DNA of 64,000 nucleotides from Methylomonas sp. MK1 (GTDB lineage Bacteria > Pseudomonadota > Gammaproteobacteria > Methylococcales > Methylomonadaceae). Under the pieces are notes generated by a model, which was not told the origin of the DNA, made no database searches, and was given only the letters and a program-made list of their open reading frames with translations. The stretch is taken from NCBI RefSeq assembly GCF_000365425.1, contig NZ_AQOV01000002.1, positions 1,054,001 to 1,118,000 of the forward strand, written 5' to 3'. Position 1 is the stretch's first letter. Every line of letters starts with the position of its first letter. Positions 28,550 through 36,462 of the stretch are shown one piece after another. Position numbers and translations under genes: made by a program.

Positions 28550-30937
28550 ATGAACAACTATCTCAATGTCGCCAATTTCCCAACCGCTTCGGAGCCTGAA
28601 ACACAAGCGTTGGCCAATGCGCTCGAAGCTATTCTCGCCAACGATCTTCAAGACGGCGCGCTGCCTATGCTGGGCCGCTTTCGCAAAATTCTGGGAGACA
28701 ATCTGCGCCGCGAGGAATGGGACGCTGTCCACGAAAAATTGCTGACCTTATTCAAATGCGGCATCAGCACGCTGCTGGACGGGCCGATGATAGGGGTTTC
28801 GATGTCTATTCGCGATAGCGATTATTTTAAGGAGACCGCCAAGAAACACGGCGAAAACCGTTCGATGCTGGCGCATCTGGAATGGATGGCGACGCTGTGG
28901 AATGTCACTTATGCCAGTACCGGGTTATGGATGGGTAAGACGTTTGAGCCGGTGACTAAAGAGGTGTTTGCCGGCAAATGCGGCCACGATCCCGTCGCGA
29001 TCTTTAATTACGACCCGGAAACGACTCGTATCGGCCGGAATTTTTTCCGCGAACCGGATGATCCCAATTTCATTCAAAGCTTGGGCATGCCGGTCCTAAC
29101 CCAGTTCTGGAATCTGCGGGACAGGCCTTTGGATACCAAAGCGCAGGGCTTCGATAGCCAATTGCTTGCGCAAAATCTGGCCAAGGAAAAAGCCATTCCG
29201 TATGTGAAAACCGGCGGGATTTTCCTGTCCTTGCCCGGCAAGTCAGTGGTTGGAGAGATGAACGGCAAAGCCGTGTATCAGCTTAACTATCGTTGGCATG
29301 ACTTACATCCGGCGTTCCCGATGACCCGCCTAATCGACGAGTTGGTACAAATAGAGGAGGGCGTCTATCTGGGTCAACTGGTTATGGCCACCCATCATTA
29401 CAGTCTCGGCACGTTGCAGATACCTTTGTTTGGCGATCATCCGTCGGAGTGGGAATTGGGCGAAGCGTATACCGGCGATAATTCGGTCGATTACGGCTAT
29501 CAAAATAACGGCTTTTTTTTGATGATAGATACCGCTCGCGCCAGGGAAGCGTTCGCCGACGCAGCCTTTCCGAACCTGCGGCCCCGGCCCGGCGAACGCG
29601 GCTGGAAGGAATTAGGCTACGACAAGCCAGTAAGGGCCAAACCGGGCGCCTCAGCGGACGGCGTGGAATGGACGAGCGGCTGGCGCGACGATCCCGAATT
29701 GCAGCGTAAATTCACCACACTTTGCCTGGAAGCGTCGCCAAAAACTGACGATGGCGATGTGCGGGAGTTGCTACAGCCAGGCGAATCAATTTTGCAAATG
29801 TTGCAACGCCAGCAAGGCAAGATTTCCGCGGCCAGCGGTTTCGACGATCACCTGCGGCATTTTGAGGTGTTGAATCGTCTGTTTCGTTGCGGCGTTGCGC
29901 CACGTATTGCCGATGGCGTGTTTCAAGGCCAGGGCCTGGGCTACAACACCCGCTTCGATGCGCCCGAAGCGCGCGCTTGGTACGGGCAAAGCGATCCTTG
30001 CAGCGGCTTTGATTATTACCACGGCGCCACGCTGAATTTGCATTGGGGCTTTGGCGACAGCTTTATCGCCAACATCGCTCGCTCTTTGCAGGAACACAGC
30101 ATGATTCCGGCCGCGCTGGCCGATAGGCTGCAAAACGATCCGCGCGCGCCTAATTTGCTGAACGCGGTATGGGCCAACATCGGCCGCTTTATATTTCCTT
30201 GGGCAGGTAAATCTTTCGAACGGATCAGCGGCCGTAAGTTGAGCATGCTGCTGGACGAGAGCGACGACCTGGCGCAGCGCTATCCGGAGCGGGTAGCCGA
30301 GCTAAAAGCCCATCCGGCCAGCTTTCCGCATTACGCCTTAGTTGAAAAAAATCGTGAGCATTATTGGCCAGAGCCGGGTGTTTACGCCGAGCATTTGAGC
30401 AGCGGCAGTTGGGACCAAGGCATGTCTAAAGCCGACAAGTCCTTCTGGGAACGGGAAGCTGCCGAACATTGGGTATTTGGCAATAACATCCAGGATTCGC
30501 GCATCCTACCCACCGATGCGTTGTTCAGAGTATTGGATATGAATTACCATCCGCCGCTGCCATCCATACAACAGATCACCGATGCCGGACCGTCGCCGTT
30601 CGTCAGGCAGGGCTATAGCTTTTTGGGTGTAGATGATCGGGAATCGATTTTGCCGATGAACAACGGACCGGATAAAGCCAAGAAAGTATTCCAGTTTCAC
30701 TACCGCTATCCGCTAATCGGCGGTCCGGCGCCAATCGGTACGTGTCTGGATGAATTGGTGGAGCTTGCGGAGGGTTTGTTCCTGGGCCAGCTGATATATT
30801 CCACCGCTTTGCTGGTGCCGTTTCACTCAGCTACCGATCCGGCGGAATACCAATACCAGCTATTCGGTTATTTCCTATTGCTGGATAACACCTGGGAGAA
30901 ACATCGGCAGGCGATAGGTTTTGATATCAACAGCTAA
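28550..30937 (+). CDS. Unrecognised 795-residue protein with two diverged copies of one unit
   Basis: I do not recognise this family. The protein is soluble, without a signal peptide or membrane helix. It consists of two related halves. The first (about residues 54-333) has LLTLFKCGISTLLDG, then MGKTFEPV, then YQLNYRW...LIDELVQIEEGVYLGQL (ending near 277). The second (about 455-790) repeats them as LNRLFRCGVAPRIADG, AGKSFERI and FQFHYRY...CLDELVELAEGLFLGQL. The two tails end in the similar FFLMID and YFLLLD. It is the last gene of the glycyl radical operon, 56 nt after the lipase. A duplicated fold suggests a binding or enzyme pocket formed at a pseudo-two-fold axis; that is inference. Confidence 0.75.
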   Translation: MNNYLNVANFPTASEPETQALANALEAILANDLQDGALPMLGRFRKILGDNLRREEWDAVHEKLLTLFKCGISTLLDGPMIGVSMSIRDSDYFKETAKKHGENRSMLAHLEWMATLWNVTYASTGLWMGKTFEPVTKEVFAGKCGHDPVAIFNYDPETTRIGRNFFREPDDPNFIQSLGMPVLTQFWNLRDRPLDTKAQGFDSQLLAQNLAKEKAIPYVKTGGIFLSLPGKSVVGEMNGKAVYQLNYRWHDLHPAFPMTRLIDELVQIEEGVYLGQLVMATHHYSLGTLQIPLFGDHPSEWELGEAYTGDNSVDYGYQNNGFFLMIDTARAREAFADAAFPNLRPRPGERGWKELGYDKPVRAKPGASADGVEWTSGWRDDPELQRKFTTLCLEASPKTDDGDVRELLQPGESILQMLQRQQGKISAASGFDDHLRHFEVLNRLFRCGVAPRIADGVFQGQGLGYNTRFDAPEARAWYGQSDPCSGFDYYHGATLNLHWGFGDSFIANIARSLQEHSMIPAALADRLQNDPRAPNLLNAVWANIGRFIFPWAGKSFERISGRKLSMLLDESDDLAQRYPERVAELKAHPASFPHYALVEKNREHYWPEPGVYAEHLSSGSWDQGMSKADKSFWEREAAEHWVFGNNIQDSRILPTDALFRVLDMNYHPPLPSIQQITDAGPSPFVRQGYSFLGVDDRESILPMNNGPDKAKKVFQFHYRYPLIGGPAPIGTCLDELVELAEGLFLGQLIYSTALLVPFHSATDPAEYQYQLFGYFLLLDNTWEKHRQAIGFDINS

Positions 30938-31021
30938 CTTGGCGGGTCGGCTGGTTGCCGCAGGGACTCTTTTTGCGAGAGCCCCTCGACAAGGTTTTTG
31001 TTGGAACGGCAGGATTGGCGC

Positions 31022-31546
31022 TTAACGTTTTTCGTCAACTTCCTCGCCGATTTCCCATTCCTCGGTAGCGGTTTCGATAATTTTTCCGCTGGCGGCGTCG
31101 ATTTCGACTTTGGTTTCTAAGCCTTTGTCGTTGACGATGTCGAATTCATAAGATGAGCCGCCGTTTTCCTCGACTTCGTATTCGACTTCCTCAATCTTGC
31201 CCGGGTTGGCTTTTAGCGCAATCGTTGCGGCATCTTCCTCGGTGACTTTGACATTCTTTTTGAATGCCAGGCTATTCGGATCGGCCACTTCAGATTCTTT
31301 TTCGGTCAGCTTGCCGCTGTCGGCATCGCACATGAACTCCCATTCCTGGCGGTTGCTGTCGCGCAGTTCCAATTCGTAAGCGCCTTTGCCGGCTACGTTG
31401 AGCTTTTCCAGTTTGACCAGTTCGCCCGCTTTTTCTTTTTTTACGGCTTGGATGCAGTTTTCCAGGCCTTGATCGGCTGCCACGGCACTAGCGGACAACA
31501 TGCCAAAACCGGCTAATACAGATAATGTTAACAATGACTTTTTCAT
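31022..31546 (-). CDS. Periplasmic PepSY domain protein
   Basis: A 174-residue exported protein with a clear signal peptide (MKKSLLTLSVLAGFGM... cut near AVAA). It has two PepSY-type repeats, about residues 25-95 and 98-165, each ending in the D-A-D/A-SGK turn (CDADSGKL, DAASGKII). It is very acidic. PepSY domains are often inhibitors or binding modules at the cell surface; the partner is unknown. A GAGGT ribosome site precedes the ATG. It is separated from the LuxR-type gene upstream by a terminator. Confidence 0.8.
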   Translation of the reverse strand: MKKSLLTLSVLAGFGMLSASAVAADQGLENCIQAVKKEKAGELVKLEKLNVAGKGAYELELRDSNRQEWEFMCDADSGKLTEKESEVADPNSLAFKKNVKVTEEDAATIALKANPGKIEEVEYEVEENGGSSYEFDIVNDKGLETKVEIDAASGKIIETATEEWEIGEEVDEKR

Positions 31547-31565
31547 AAGCTACCTCGCAAATAAA

Positions 31566-31591
31566 AGGAAAAATTCCCGAATGACGGGAAT
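31566..31591 (-). terminator. Terminator of the LuxR-type regulator gene
   Basis: Minus-strand hairpin ATTCCCG-TCATT-CGGGAAT followed by a T-rich tail. The stem begins inside the stop codon of the regulator gene. Confidence 0.7.
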
Positions 31592-32220
31592 CATACGCTG
31601 TTATCGATAATCAAGCCATGGCAATTCGCAAACTTTCTGAGCGAGCCTCGATTATCGATAGCCAGTTTAAGTTTGATTTGAGTTTGGCAATTGGACACGG
31701 TCTTACTGCTGATGCCCAATTGCAGCGCTATCGCTTGCAATGAACAGCCTTCGGCTAACAGACAAAATACATCGAATTCGCGGGAGCTGAGCGATACAAA
31801 TGGATCTAACTGCTTTTTGATTTGCCGCATGGCCAACAACTGCGCTATGTTTTGGTCCAGGTAATATTCACCTTGCACAAGCTTGCAGATGATCTCGGCC
31901 AACTTCACCGCGTCGGGAAGCACTGCTAACAATCCCGTCACACCGGCCTGCATATAAGTCACGGCATGGGCGCTGGAATGGCGAAGCAGGACCATAAATT
32001 TACACGCGGGAGCAATAGATTTTATTTGATCGATCAGAGTCAGATTCTCCTGCAAGGCCGCCTCTCCATCGATCAGGACTAGGTCTAAAGCCGCGAAATT
32101 CATCGGGCCCGCAGTATTTGGCTCCATTGTTACGACCACAATACCTTGTTTCTCCAGCTCTACCGGATCAAGGCCAATTTCTGCAAACCCTGGTGGTAGC
32201 AATAGTCTGATGACTGACAC
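31591..32220 (-). CDS. LuxR/FixJ-type response regulator
   Basis: A 209-residue regulator. The N-terminal domain (about 1-120) looks like a receiver, with Asp in DLVLIDGEAA at the phosphorylation position, although the usual acidic pair near the N-terminus is not obvious. The C-terminal LuxR helix-turn-helix spans about 143-200 (LSSREFDVFCLLAEG, then LGISSKTVSNCQTQIK). No histidine kinase is beside it, so it is an orphan and may be regulated without phosphorylation. DNA target unknown. Confidence 0.82.
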   Translation of the reverse strand: MSVIRLLLPPGFAEIGLDPVELEKQGIVVVTMEPNTAGPMNFAALDLVLIDGEAALQENLTLIDQIKSIAPACKFMVLLRHSSAHAVTYMQAGVTGLLAVLPDAVKLAEIICKLVQGEYYLDQNIAQLLAMRQIKKQLDPFVSLSSREFDVFCLLAEGCSLQAIALQLGISSKTVSNCQTQIKLKLAIDNRGSLRKFANCHGLIIDNSV

Positions 32221-32385
32221 AATATCTTGCCTTTTGTCTAAACGGGTGTAATTGCCAAGCCAAGCCCTTGTGGTGCAAAAGGCATTGTTCTCTCTGGCGT
32301 CGATGGGCTCGCCTTTTGATTAGGGTTTTGGTTTGAGCCTAGCTGACGTTGGAGATTAACAGAAACAGGGCGTGTTAACGCTGTT

Positions 32386-33138
32386 CTAATGACTCTCGAT
32401 GTTTTTCAGCATCCGTTCTATGGACTGCATGTAGATCTGTACGCTGCTCTCAAAAGCCGGCGATATGGCGGTAAATTGAAAGCCTATCCGATGCGCCGTG
32501 CTTATCGTACTGGTTTTAACGTCGATACTGTATTTGGCGCGCAGCCCGACATCGGCATGATGATGTTCGTGATCGTGCAGGAATAATGTGCAACTGACCG
32601 CTTCGATAGACAGTAAATCTTGTTGTAACGCATGCTCGGGATTGATTAAGGCCAGACCGCACAAACCGATATCCAGCAGTTTGAAGGTTTTTGTAAGGGC
32701 AGATTGAACGCCAGTGGTGGCGTCGGTTACGTTAAAGTTAAACTGGCAATAGGTGCCGACATGCGATTGCGGTACTTTCACCCGATAATAATTACGCCGC
32801 TGCCGCCAATACAGCCTATCAGGCAAGGGCATCATTAACACTGGGCCCTGCGGGCTTTGCACCAGTTTGATGTTCACCCCTTGAAATGTCGCTTCAATCC
32901 CATCCACCTGCGTGAAGAAATGCACACGCTTGGTCAGTAACAGACGGTCCGTCAATTCTTTCGTCGGCGCAATGTCTATCGCCAACGTATTATGCTTAAG
33001 GTCAATTTGCACGATCGCGGTTAAAAACGATTGATTATTCACGCCGTAGCGAGCGGACAAAATACAATTACGCTGCTGGATTTCAGTTAGGTAATTGACA
33101 ATCTGTTTCTGGTTAAAAATCGCGTAGTCGTCTTCCAT
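32386..33138 (-). CDS. YcgR-like c-di-GMP receptor with PilZ domain
   Basis: A 250-residue protein in the YcgR arrangement: an N-terminal YcgR domain (about 10-110), then a PilZ domain (about 115-240) with the c-di-GMP-binding arginines in WRQRRNYYRV and the second motif DIGLCGLAL. In enterobacteria YcgR brakes the flagellar motor at high c-di-GMP. The two large GGDEF-EAL proteins in this window could set the signal level. No flagellar gene is nearby. Confidence 0.85.
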   Translation of the reverse strand: MEDDYAIFNQKQIVNYLTEIQQRNCILSARYGVNNQSFLTAIVQIDLKHNTLAIDIAPTKELTDRLLLTKRVHFFTQVDGIEATFQGVNIKLVQSPQGPVLMMPLPDRLYWRQRRNYYRVKVPQSHVGTYCQFNFNVTDATTGVQSALTKTFKLLDIGLCGLALINPEHALQQDLLSIEAVSCTLFLHDHEHHHADVGLRAKYSIDVKTSTISTAHRIGFQFTAISPAFESSVQIYMQSIERMLKNIESH

Positions 33139-33251
33139 CGATAGTTATCGTAGGTTTTGCAAATATTCGGAAAATATAGGTTAAAAGTCGGATTATTGCT
33201 GGCTTGAAACTGGGAGTATTTAATGTTTAATGTGGAGAAGTGTAGAGACGT

Positions 33252-33442
33252 GTAGGTCAGGGTACGTGACAGCGTTCTCTGACTTAGCGAACTCTATGAA
33301 TGCAGTGAATTATGTAGGTCACGTTGGCGTGATACGACTGTATGGATGCAGGAAGTAGGGCAACGCAGGAGCAGTTGCCGAGCGGCTACGTGACGAATCG
33401 AAGCCAAGTTGTCAGGGAACGCTAGCGCGCACCCTGACCTAC
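33252..33442. repeat. 191-bp element with imperfect 32-bp terminal inverted repeats
   Basis: The left end (33252-33283, starting GTAGGTCAGGGT and ending GAACGCT/GTTCTCTGAC-type) is the reverse complement of the right end (33411-33442, GTCAGGGAACGCT...ACCCTGACCTAC). Of 32 positions, all but one in the outer 13 and all of the other outer 12 agree; the middle 7 vary. There is no ORF inside. Within it, another partial copy (GTAGGTCACG near 33316) is seen. It looks like a MITE-type or other non-autonomous repeat. Confidence 0.6.
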
Positions 33443-33503
33443 GCACTGGCAAAATCTCAATCCATTTCAGTCCATTTATGTTTCATTATGGTTTACCTAA
33501 ATC

Positions 33504-33627
33504 ACATAACGTAGAGCTAAGGCGCGCGCCTGTCGCGGAAGACTGGCGAAGCCACCGAAGTCGGAAAAACAACAAAGCTTCAAAACCGCCCCGAAAAGGC
33601 GCGTCCCGCTTGATCGCAATGTTAGGC
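33504..33627 (-). other. Integron attC recombination site 1
   Basis: On the minus strand it begins GCCTAAC (33627-33621) and ends GTTATGT (33510-33504), the R'' and R' core sites. Inner arms GATCAAGCGGGACGCG and CGCGCCTTAGCTC give the L'' and L' boxes with the usual offset. The stop codon of the cassette gene lies in the R'' box. No integrase gene is present in the window. Confidence 0.75.
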
Positions 33628-33951
33628 TCTGCAATCAGATTTATTAATCCCCTGTTGATCATCATAGTTTATGCTCACTTCCTTTGGTAGATCAAGGCAA
33701 GGGATTGCGGCGTTTAATGACTGTGTAAATTGCTTCTTTAGCCTTGGTGTTTTTAGGGCTTTCACAAGAACGTCAATACCCGCTAAGACAGATAAGTCAT
33801 AAGCTACCTCGCGTGAGATTGCAGGGCTTTCTAGCCACGGCGTAGGATCTGGTTTTCCAGGTTCAATAAAGTCAATCGGAGGACGAGGGAGTTTTATGAT
33901 TGGGACATAAAAACAGTATTTTTTTCCGCCTAACTCAAAACATGCTTGCAT
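33622..33951 (-). CDS. Integron cassette gene, unknown function
   Basis: A 109-residue protein I do not recognise. It begins MQACFELGGKKYCFYVP, has a proline-rich middle (KLPRPPIDFIEPGKPDPTPW) and an acidic/helical C-terminus; no signal peptide. A good Shine-Dalgarno (AGGAGAAT) precedes the ATG by seven bases. Its TAA stop is formed by the attC core GCCTAAC, the typical end of a gene cassette, which supports that it is a real gene acquired as a cassette. It could be expressed only from a promoter upstream, as no integron promoter is seen. Confidence 0.65.
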   Translation of the reverse strand: MQACFELGGKKYCFYVPIIKLPRPPIDFIEPGKPDPTPWLESPAISREVAYDLSVLAGIDVLVKALKTPRLKKQFTQSLNAAIPCLDLPKEVSINYDDQQGINKSDCRA

Positions 33952-34146
33952 TTTAATTCTCCTAAGCGATTGTTAATATGAATAAAAAACTATTTCGTGT
34001 TTTGAAACCTAACGTTAATTAATAACCCGATGCCAGGTCTTTTAAAAAATAAAAATACAAACCAAAACATCGAATTAAGACTGAGTTTAAAACCACTTAA
34101 TTGTGTTGTCTGTGAACTATTACCGCTGAAGCTTTTGGTTAATTGT

Positions 34147-34201
34147 GCCTAACGCAAAAGCTAACCCGCGTAGCGAAGTCGGGTTGAGCGGCGGGTTATG
34201 C
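34147..34201 (-). other. Integron attC recombination site 2
   Basis: A compact 55-bp site on the minus strand: GCATAAC core (34201-34195), inner boxes CGCTCAACCCG and CGGGTTAGCTTT, and GTTAGGC core (34153-34147). It has the same orientation as the attC at 33504-33627, so both belong to one cassette series. Confidence 0.75.
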
Positions 34202-34271
34202 TAAAGGCGCTCACCTTTTTTAAGTTCGTAAACATACGGTTCGGAATCTTTAACGTAGCTTCCGTGATACC

Positions 34272-34309
34272 CAGCCCGCGTAGGGCGCATCAGCGAAGCG
34301 TCATGTGCC
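34272..34309. repeat. Short palindromic repeat
   Basis: GGCGCAT...ATGTGCC inverted arms with a GCGAAGC centre, preceded by AGCCCGCGTAG. The shape resembles short dispersed intergenic repeats seen in many proteobacteria. Confidence 0.4.
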
Positions 34310-34413
34310 GGATCATCAAAAACCAACAAACGACGTATACCGGCAAGCCTATTCGACGGCATACGTGTATATCAAATACGTCATGAAGTACCAGAGCAAA
34401 TCCTGAATACTTG

Positions 34414-34707
34414 CTAACTCCGAATATTTTCCGCCATAACATCCCGCAGACTTCCCGCGGCATATTTGTGCAACACGCTGGCAACCAATGTCTGATAAGG
34501 CAATCCTTCCTGCAAGGCTCGGCGCTGTAACGCCGCTAAATCCCTGGCGGATATTCTGATGTTGATACGCTTGTCTTTTTTAAAGGTAGCCTCGGCAGTT
34601 TTGGTTAAATCTGCCTTGCGCTCTTCGGTCAATATGGATTCGAATTCGTCGGCTTCGAAGGCAGCCAATAATGCCTGTTCTTCTTGATCCAGTTTTAAGT
34701 TAGTCAT
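34414..34707 (-). CDS. Antitoxin of a BrnT-type toxin-antitoxin pair
   Basis: A 97-residue CopG/ribbon-helix-helix-like antitoxin. The acidic N-terminal half (QEEQALLAAFEADEFES) would bind the toxin. The C-terminal half RINIRISARDLAALQRRALQ followed by GLPYQTLVASVLHKYA is the DNA-binding ribbon-helix-helix common in partners of BrnT toxins. It overlaps the toxin gene by 8 nt, which couples translation. By analogy it represses its own operon. Confidence 0.8.
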   Translation of the reverse strand: MTNLKLDQEEQALLAAFEADEFESILTEERKADLTKTAEATFKKDKRINIRISARDLAALQRRALQEGLPYQTLVASVLHKYAAGSLRDVMAENIRS

Positions 34708-34981
34708 GTCCGCCTCGCAGATAGTGTTTCGTCGCTTTGCGACTGGGGATGATGGTTTTCAGAAAAATCTCTTCGTTGGTCTCGACGTAAGGCACCAAAT
34801 AAACGTAGCTATCGACATCCACGACAAATATTCTTTGATTGGAATATTTATCCGGATTGGGGTGGGCAACATCATCCAGCAAATCGCCGGATTGAATTGC
34901 AAATACTACGTCTTCGAATGAGATACCTCGTTCGGCGATTAGAGTCTGATTTTTCTCTGTGTTCCAGTTAAATTGCTTCAT
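34700..34981 (-). CDS. BrnT family toxin (DUF497)
   Basis: A 93-residue BrnT-type ribonuclease toxin. It has the family start FNWNTEKNQTLIAERGISFEDV, the central strand with DVDSYVYLVPYVE, and the C-terminal SRKATKHY segment that holds catalytic Arg/Tyr in BrnT. It is first in the toxin-antitoxin operon. It lies beside two attC sites, where such stabilising pairs are frequent. Confidence 0.85.
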   Translation of the reverse strand: MKQFNWNTEKNQTLIAERGISFEDVVFAIQSGDLLDDVAHPNPDKYSNQRIFVVDVDSYVYLVPYVETNEEIFLKTIIPSRKATKHYLRGGHD

Positions 34982-35028
34982 GGCCTAGCCTAACATAGCG
35001 TGTGCCTATCGTCATCAGCAGCGACCAA

Positions 35029-36462
35029 TTACCGGTCAACCATAGGCAAACTCAACACAGCCTCCGCCCCACCGCCCTGGGCATTGCCAACCTTGATCTC
35101 GCCGCCATGCAACACGGCTACTTCCCGGACGAAGGCCAAACCTAGGCCGGTGCTCTTGCGGCCATTATTGGGGCGCGGCAAGGAGTAGAAGCGTTCGAAT
35201 AAACGTTCCAATGCGTAGTCAGGGATGCCAGGGCCGTAGTCGCGGATACGCAAGATGATTTGCTTGCCGTCGCGGCGGCCGTTGATTTCGATTGTGGACT
35301 CGGCAGGGGCAAAGGCCAAGGCGTTATCCAAAAGATTGGAGATGGCCTGCCGCAATAAAAACTCTTCCGCCAGCACCGGTAGCGGTTCGTCTAGCGTCAC
35401 GGCGGTTTGCAAATTTAGTTGCAGCAGTTGCGGGGCTTTTTCGGCCAGGACGCTATTCAGCAATTCGCCCAAATCCAATAGCTGTGGATCGGATAATTGC
35501 TGGCGCTGCTCCAATTCCGCCAGTCCCAACAAACGTTCGATCAATTGATCCAGGCGTTCGGCCTGTTCTTTGGCGTTGCCGGCGAAACGGCGGCGGTCTG
35601 CATCCGGTAGTGGTTCTTCCAGCAATTCCGCAGCGCCGCGGATGGCCGCCAGCGGGCTTTTCATTTCATGGGTTAGGGTTTGTACGTAACGCTCGACGTA
35701 TTGTTTGCCTTCCAATTCCCGGCGCATGCTTTCCAGGGCATGTGCTAGCGTGGACAGTTCGACGCTGCGCAATTTGGGCGGACTGGCTTTGCCGCCGGAC
35801 GCGACGCTGCGGGCGTAGCCGACCAATAAGTCGATGGCGCGGGTTAAGCGCCAGTTGAACACCGCGCCGAATAGCAAAGCGCCGCCGAACAGCCAGAAGG
35901 CACCGCGCTGCACGGCGGTTTTGCTGGCCTCTACAATGGGTTGCAGCAGGGCGGTGGGGTAGGCGACGGTGACCACGCCTACCAACTTTTCGCCGTCGCG
36001 CACCGGCGCGGCGACATGCATGGTCGAGCTGGTTTTATCGCCAGGACTGGCTTGCGTGGAACGGGCGCCGTATTGGCCTTGCAGGGTTAGATAGACGTCG
36101 TTCCAGCGCGAGTAGTTTTCGCCGACTGCCGTACCTGCTGAGTCGAATCGGACGATGCCGGTCGCGTCGGTAACGTAAACCCGGTAATCCAGGGATTGTT
36201 TGGGAAAACCGAAGATGGTCGCTGACACCGGCCGCTTGCTGTAACGCTTGACCGCCTGGGCGAAATGGCCGTCGGCGATGTTACCCTGCAACAAGTCTGG
36301 CGCGGCCAGTTCGGCCAGCAGGTTGGCGGTATCCACCAAGCTGGCTTCCAGCGCGGTGCGCACGCCGGGGCCGATCTGTTTTACCACCAGCAACAACACC
36401 AGTTGCCCGGTCACGGCCACCAGCAGGAAATAACCCAAGAACAGCCGTACCGATAACTTCAT
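35029..36462 (-). CDS. creC: Sensor histidine kinase CreC
   Basis: A 477-residue inner-membrane kinase that phosphorylates CreB. Two membrane helices (about 7-28 and 184-204) flank a periplasmic sensor with VYVTDATGIVRFDS. The phospho-acceptor is in LTHEMKSPLAAIRGAAELL (HisKA), and the ATPase domain has NLLDNAL, DYGPGIP and GLGLAFV. Length and order match CreC of E. coli (474 residues). It overlaps creB by 4 nt. Confidence 0.88.
   Translation of the reverse strand: MKLSVRLFLGYFLLVAVTGQLVLLLVVKQIGPGVRTALEASLVDTANLLAELAAPDLLQGNIADGHFAQAVKRYSKRPVSATIFGFPKQSLDYRVYVTDATGIVRFDSAGTAVGENYSRWNDVYLTLQGQYGARSTQASPGDKTSSTMHVAAPVRDGEKLVGVVTVAYPTALLQPIVEASKTAVQRGAFWLFGGALLFGAVFNWRLTRAIDLLVGYARSVASGGKASPPKLRSVELSTLAHALESMRRELEGKQYVERYVQTLTHEMKSPLAAIRGAAELLEEPLPDADRRRFAGNAKEQAERLDQLIERLLGLAELEQRQQLSDPQLLDLGELLNSVLAEKAPQLLQLNLQTAVTLDEPLPVLAEEFLLRQAISNLLDNALAFAPAESTIEINGRRDGKQIILRIRDYGPGIPDYALERLFERFYSLPRPNNGRKSTGLGLAFVREVAVLHGGEIKVGNAQGGGAEAVLSLPMVDR

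Larger units (their letters stand above)
33952..34413. other. Non-coding stretch with cassette junctions and palindromic repeat
   Basis: No convincing gene. It is AT-rich near 34020-34110 and holds a lone GTTAGGT core (34013-34007, minus), the second attC site, and a palindromic repeat at 34272-34309. The short ORFs over it have no ribosome site and look like chance. Confidence 0.5.

Noticed and set aside
30950..31010. AGGGACTC...GAGAGCCCCT as terminator of the radical operon.
   Set aside because: The stem is broken and the T run is in the loop, not after it; left as uncertain.
33409..33690. A 93-codon plus-strand frame over the inverted repeat and the attC site.
   Set aside because: It runs through both elements, has no ribosome site and opposes the cassette gene.
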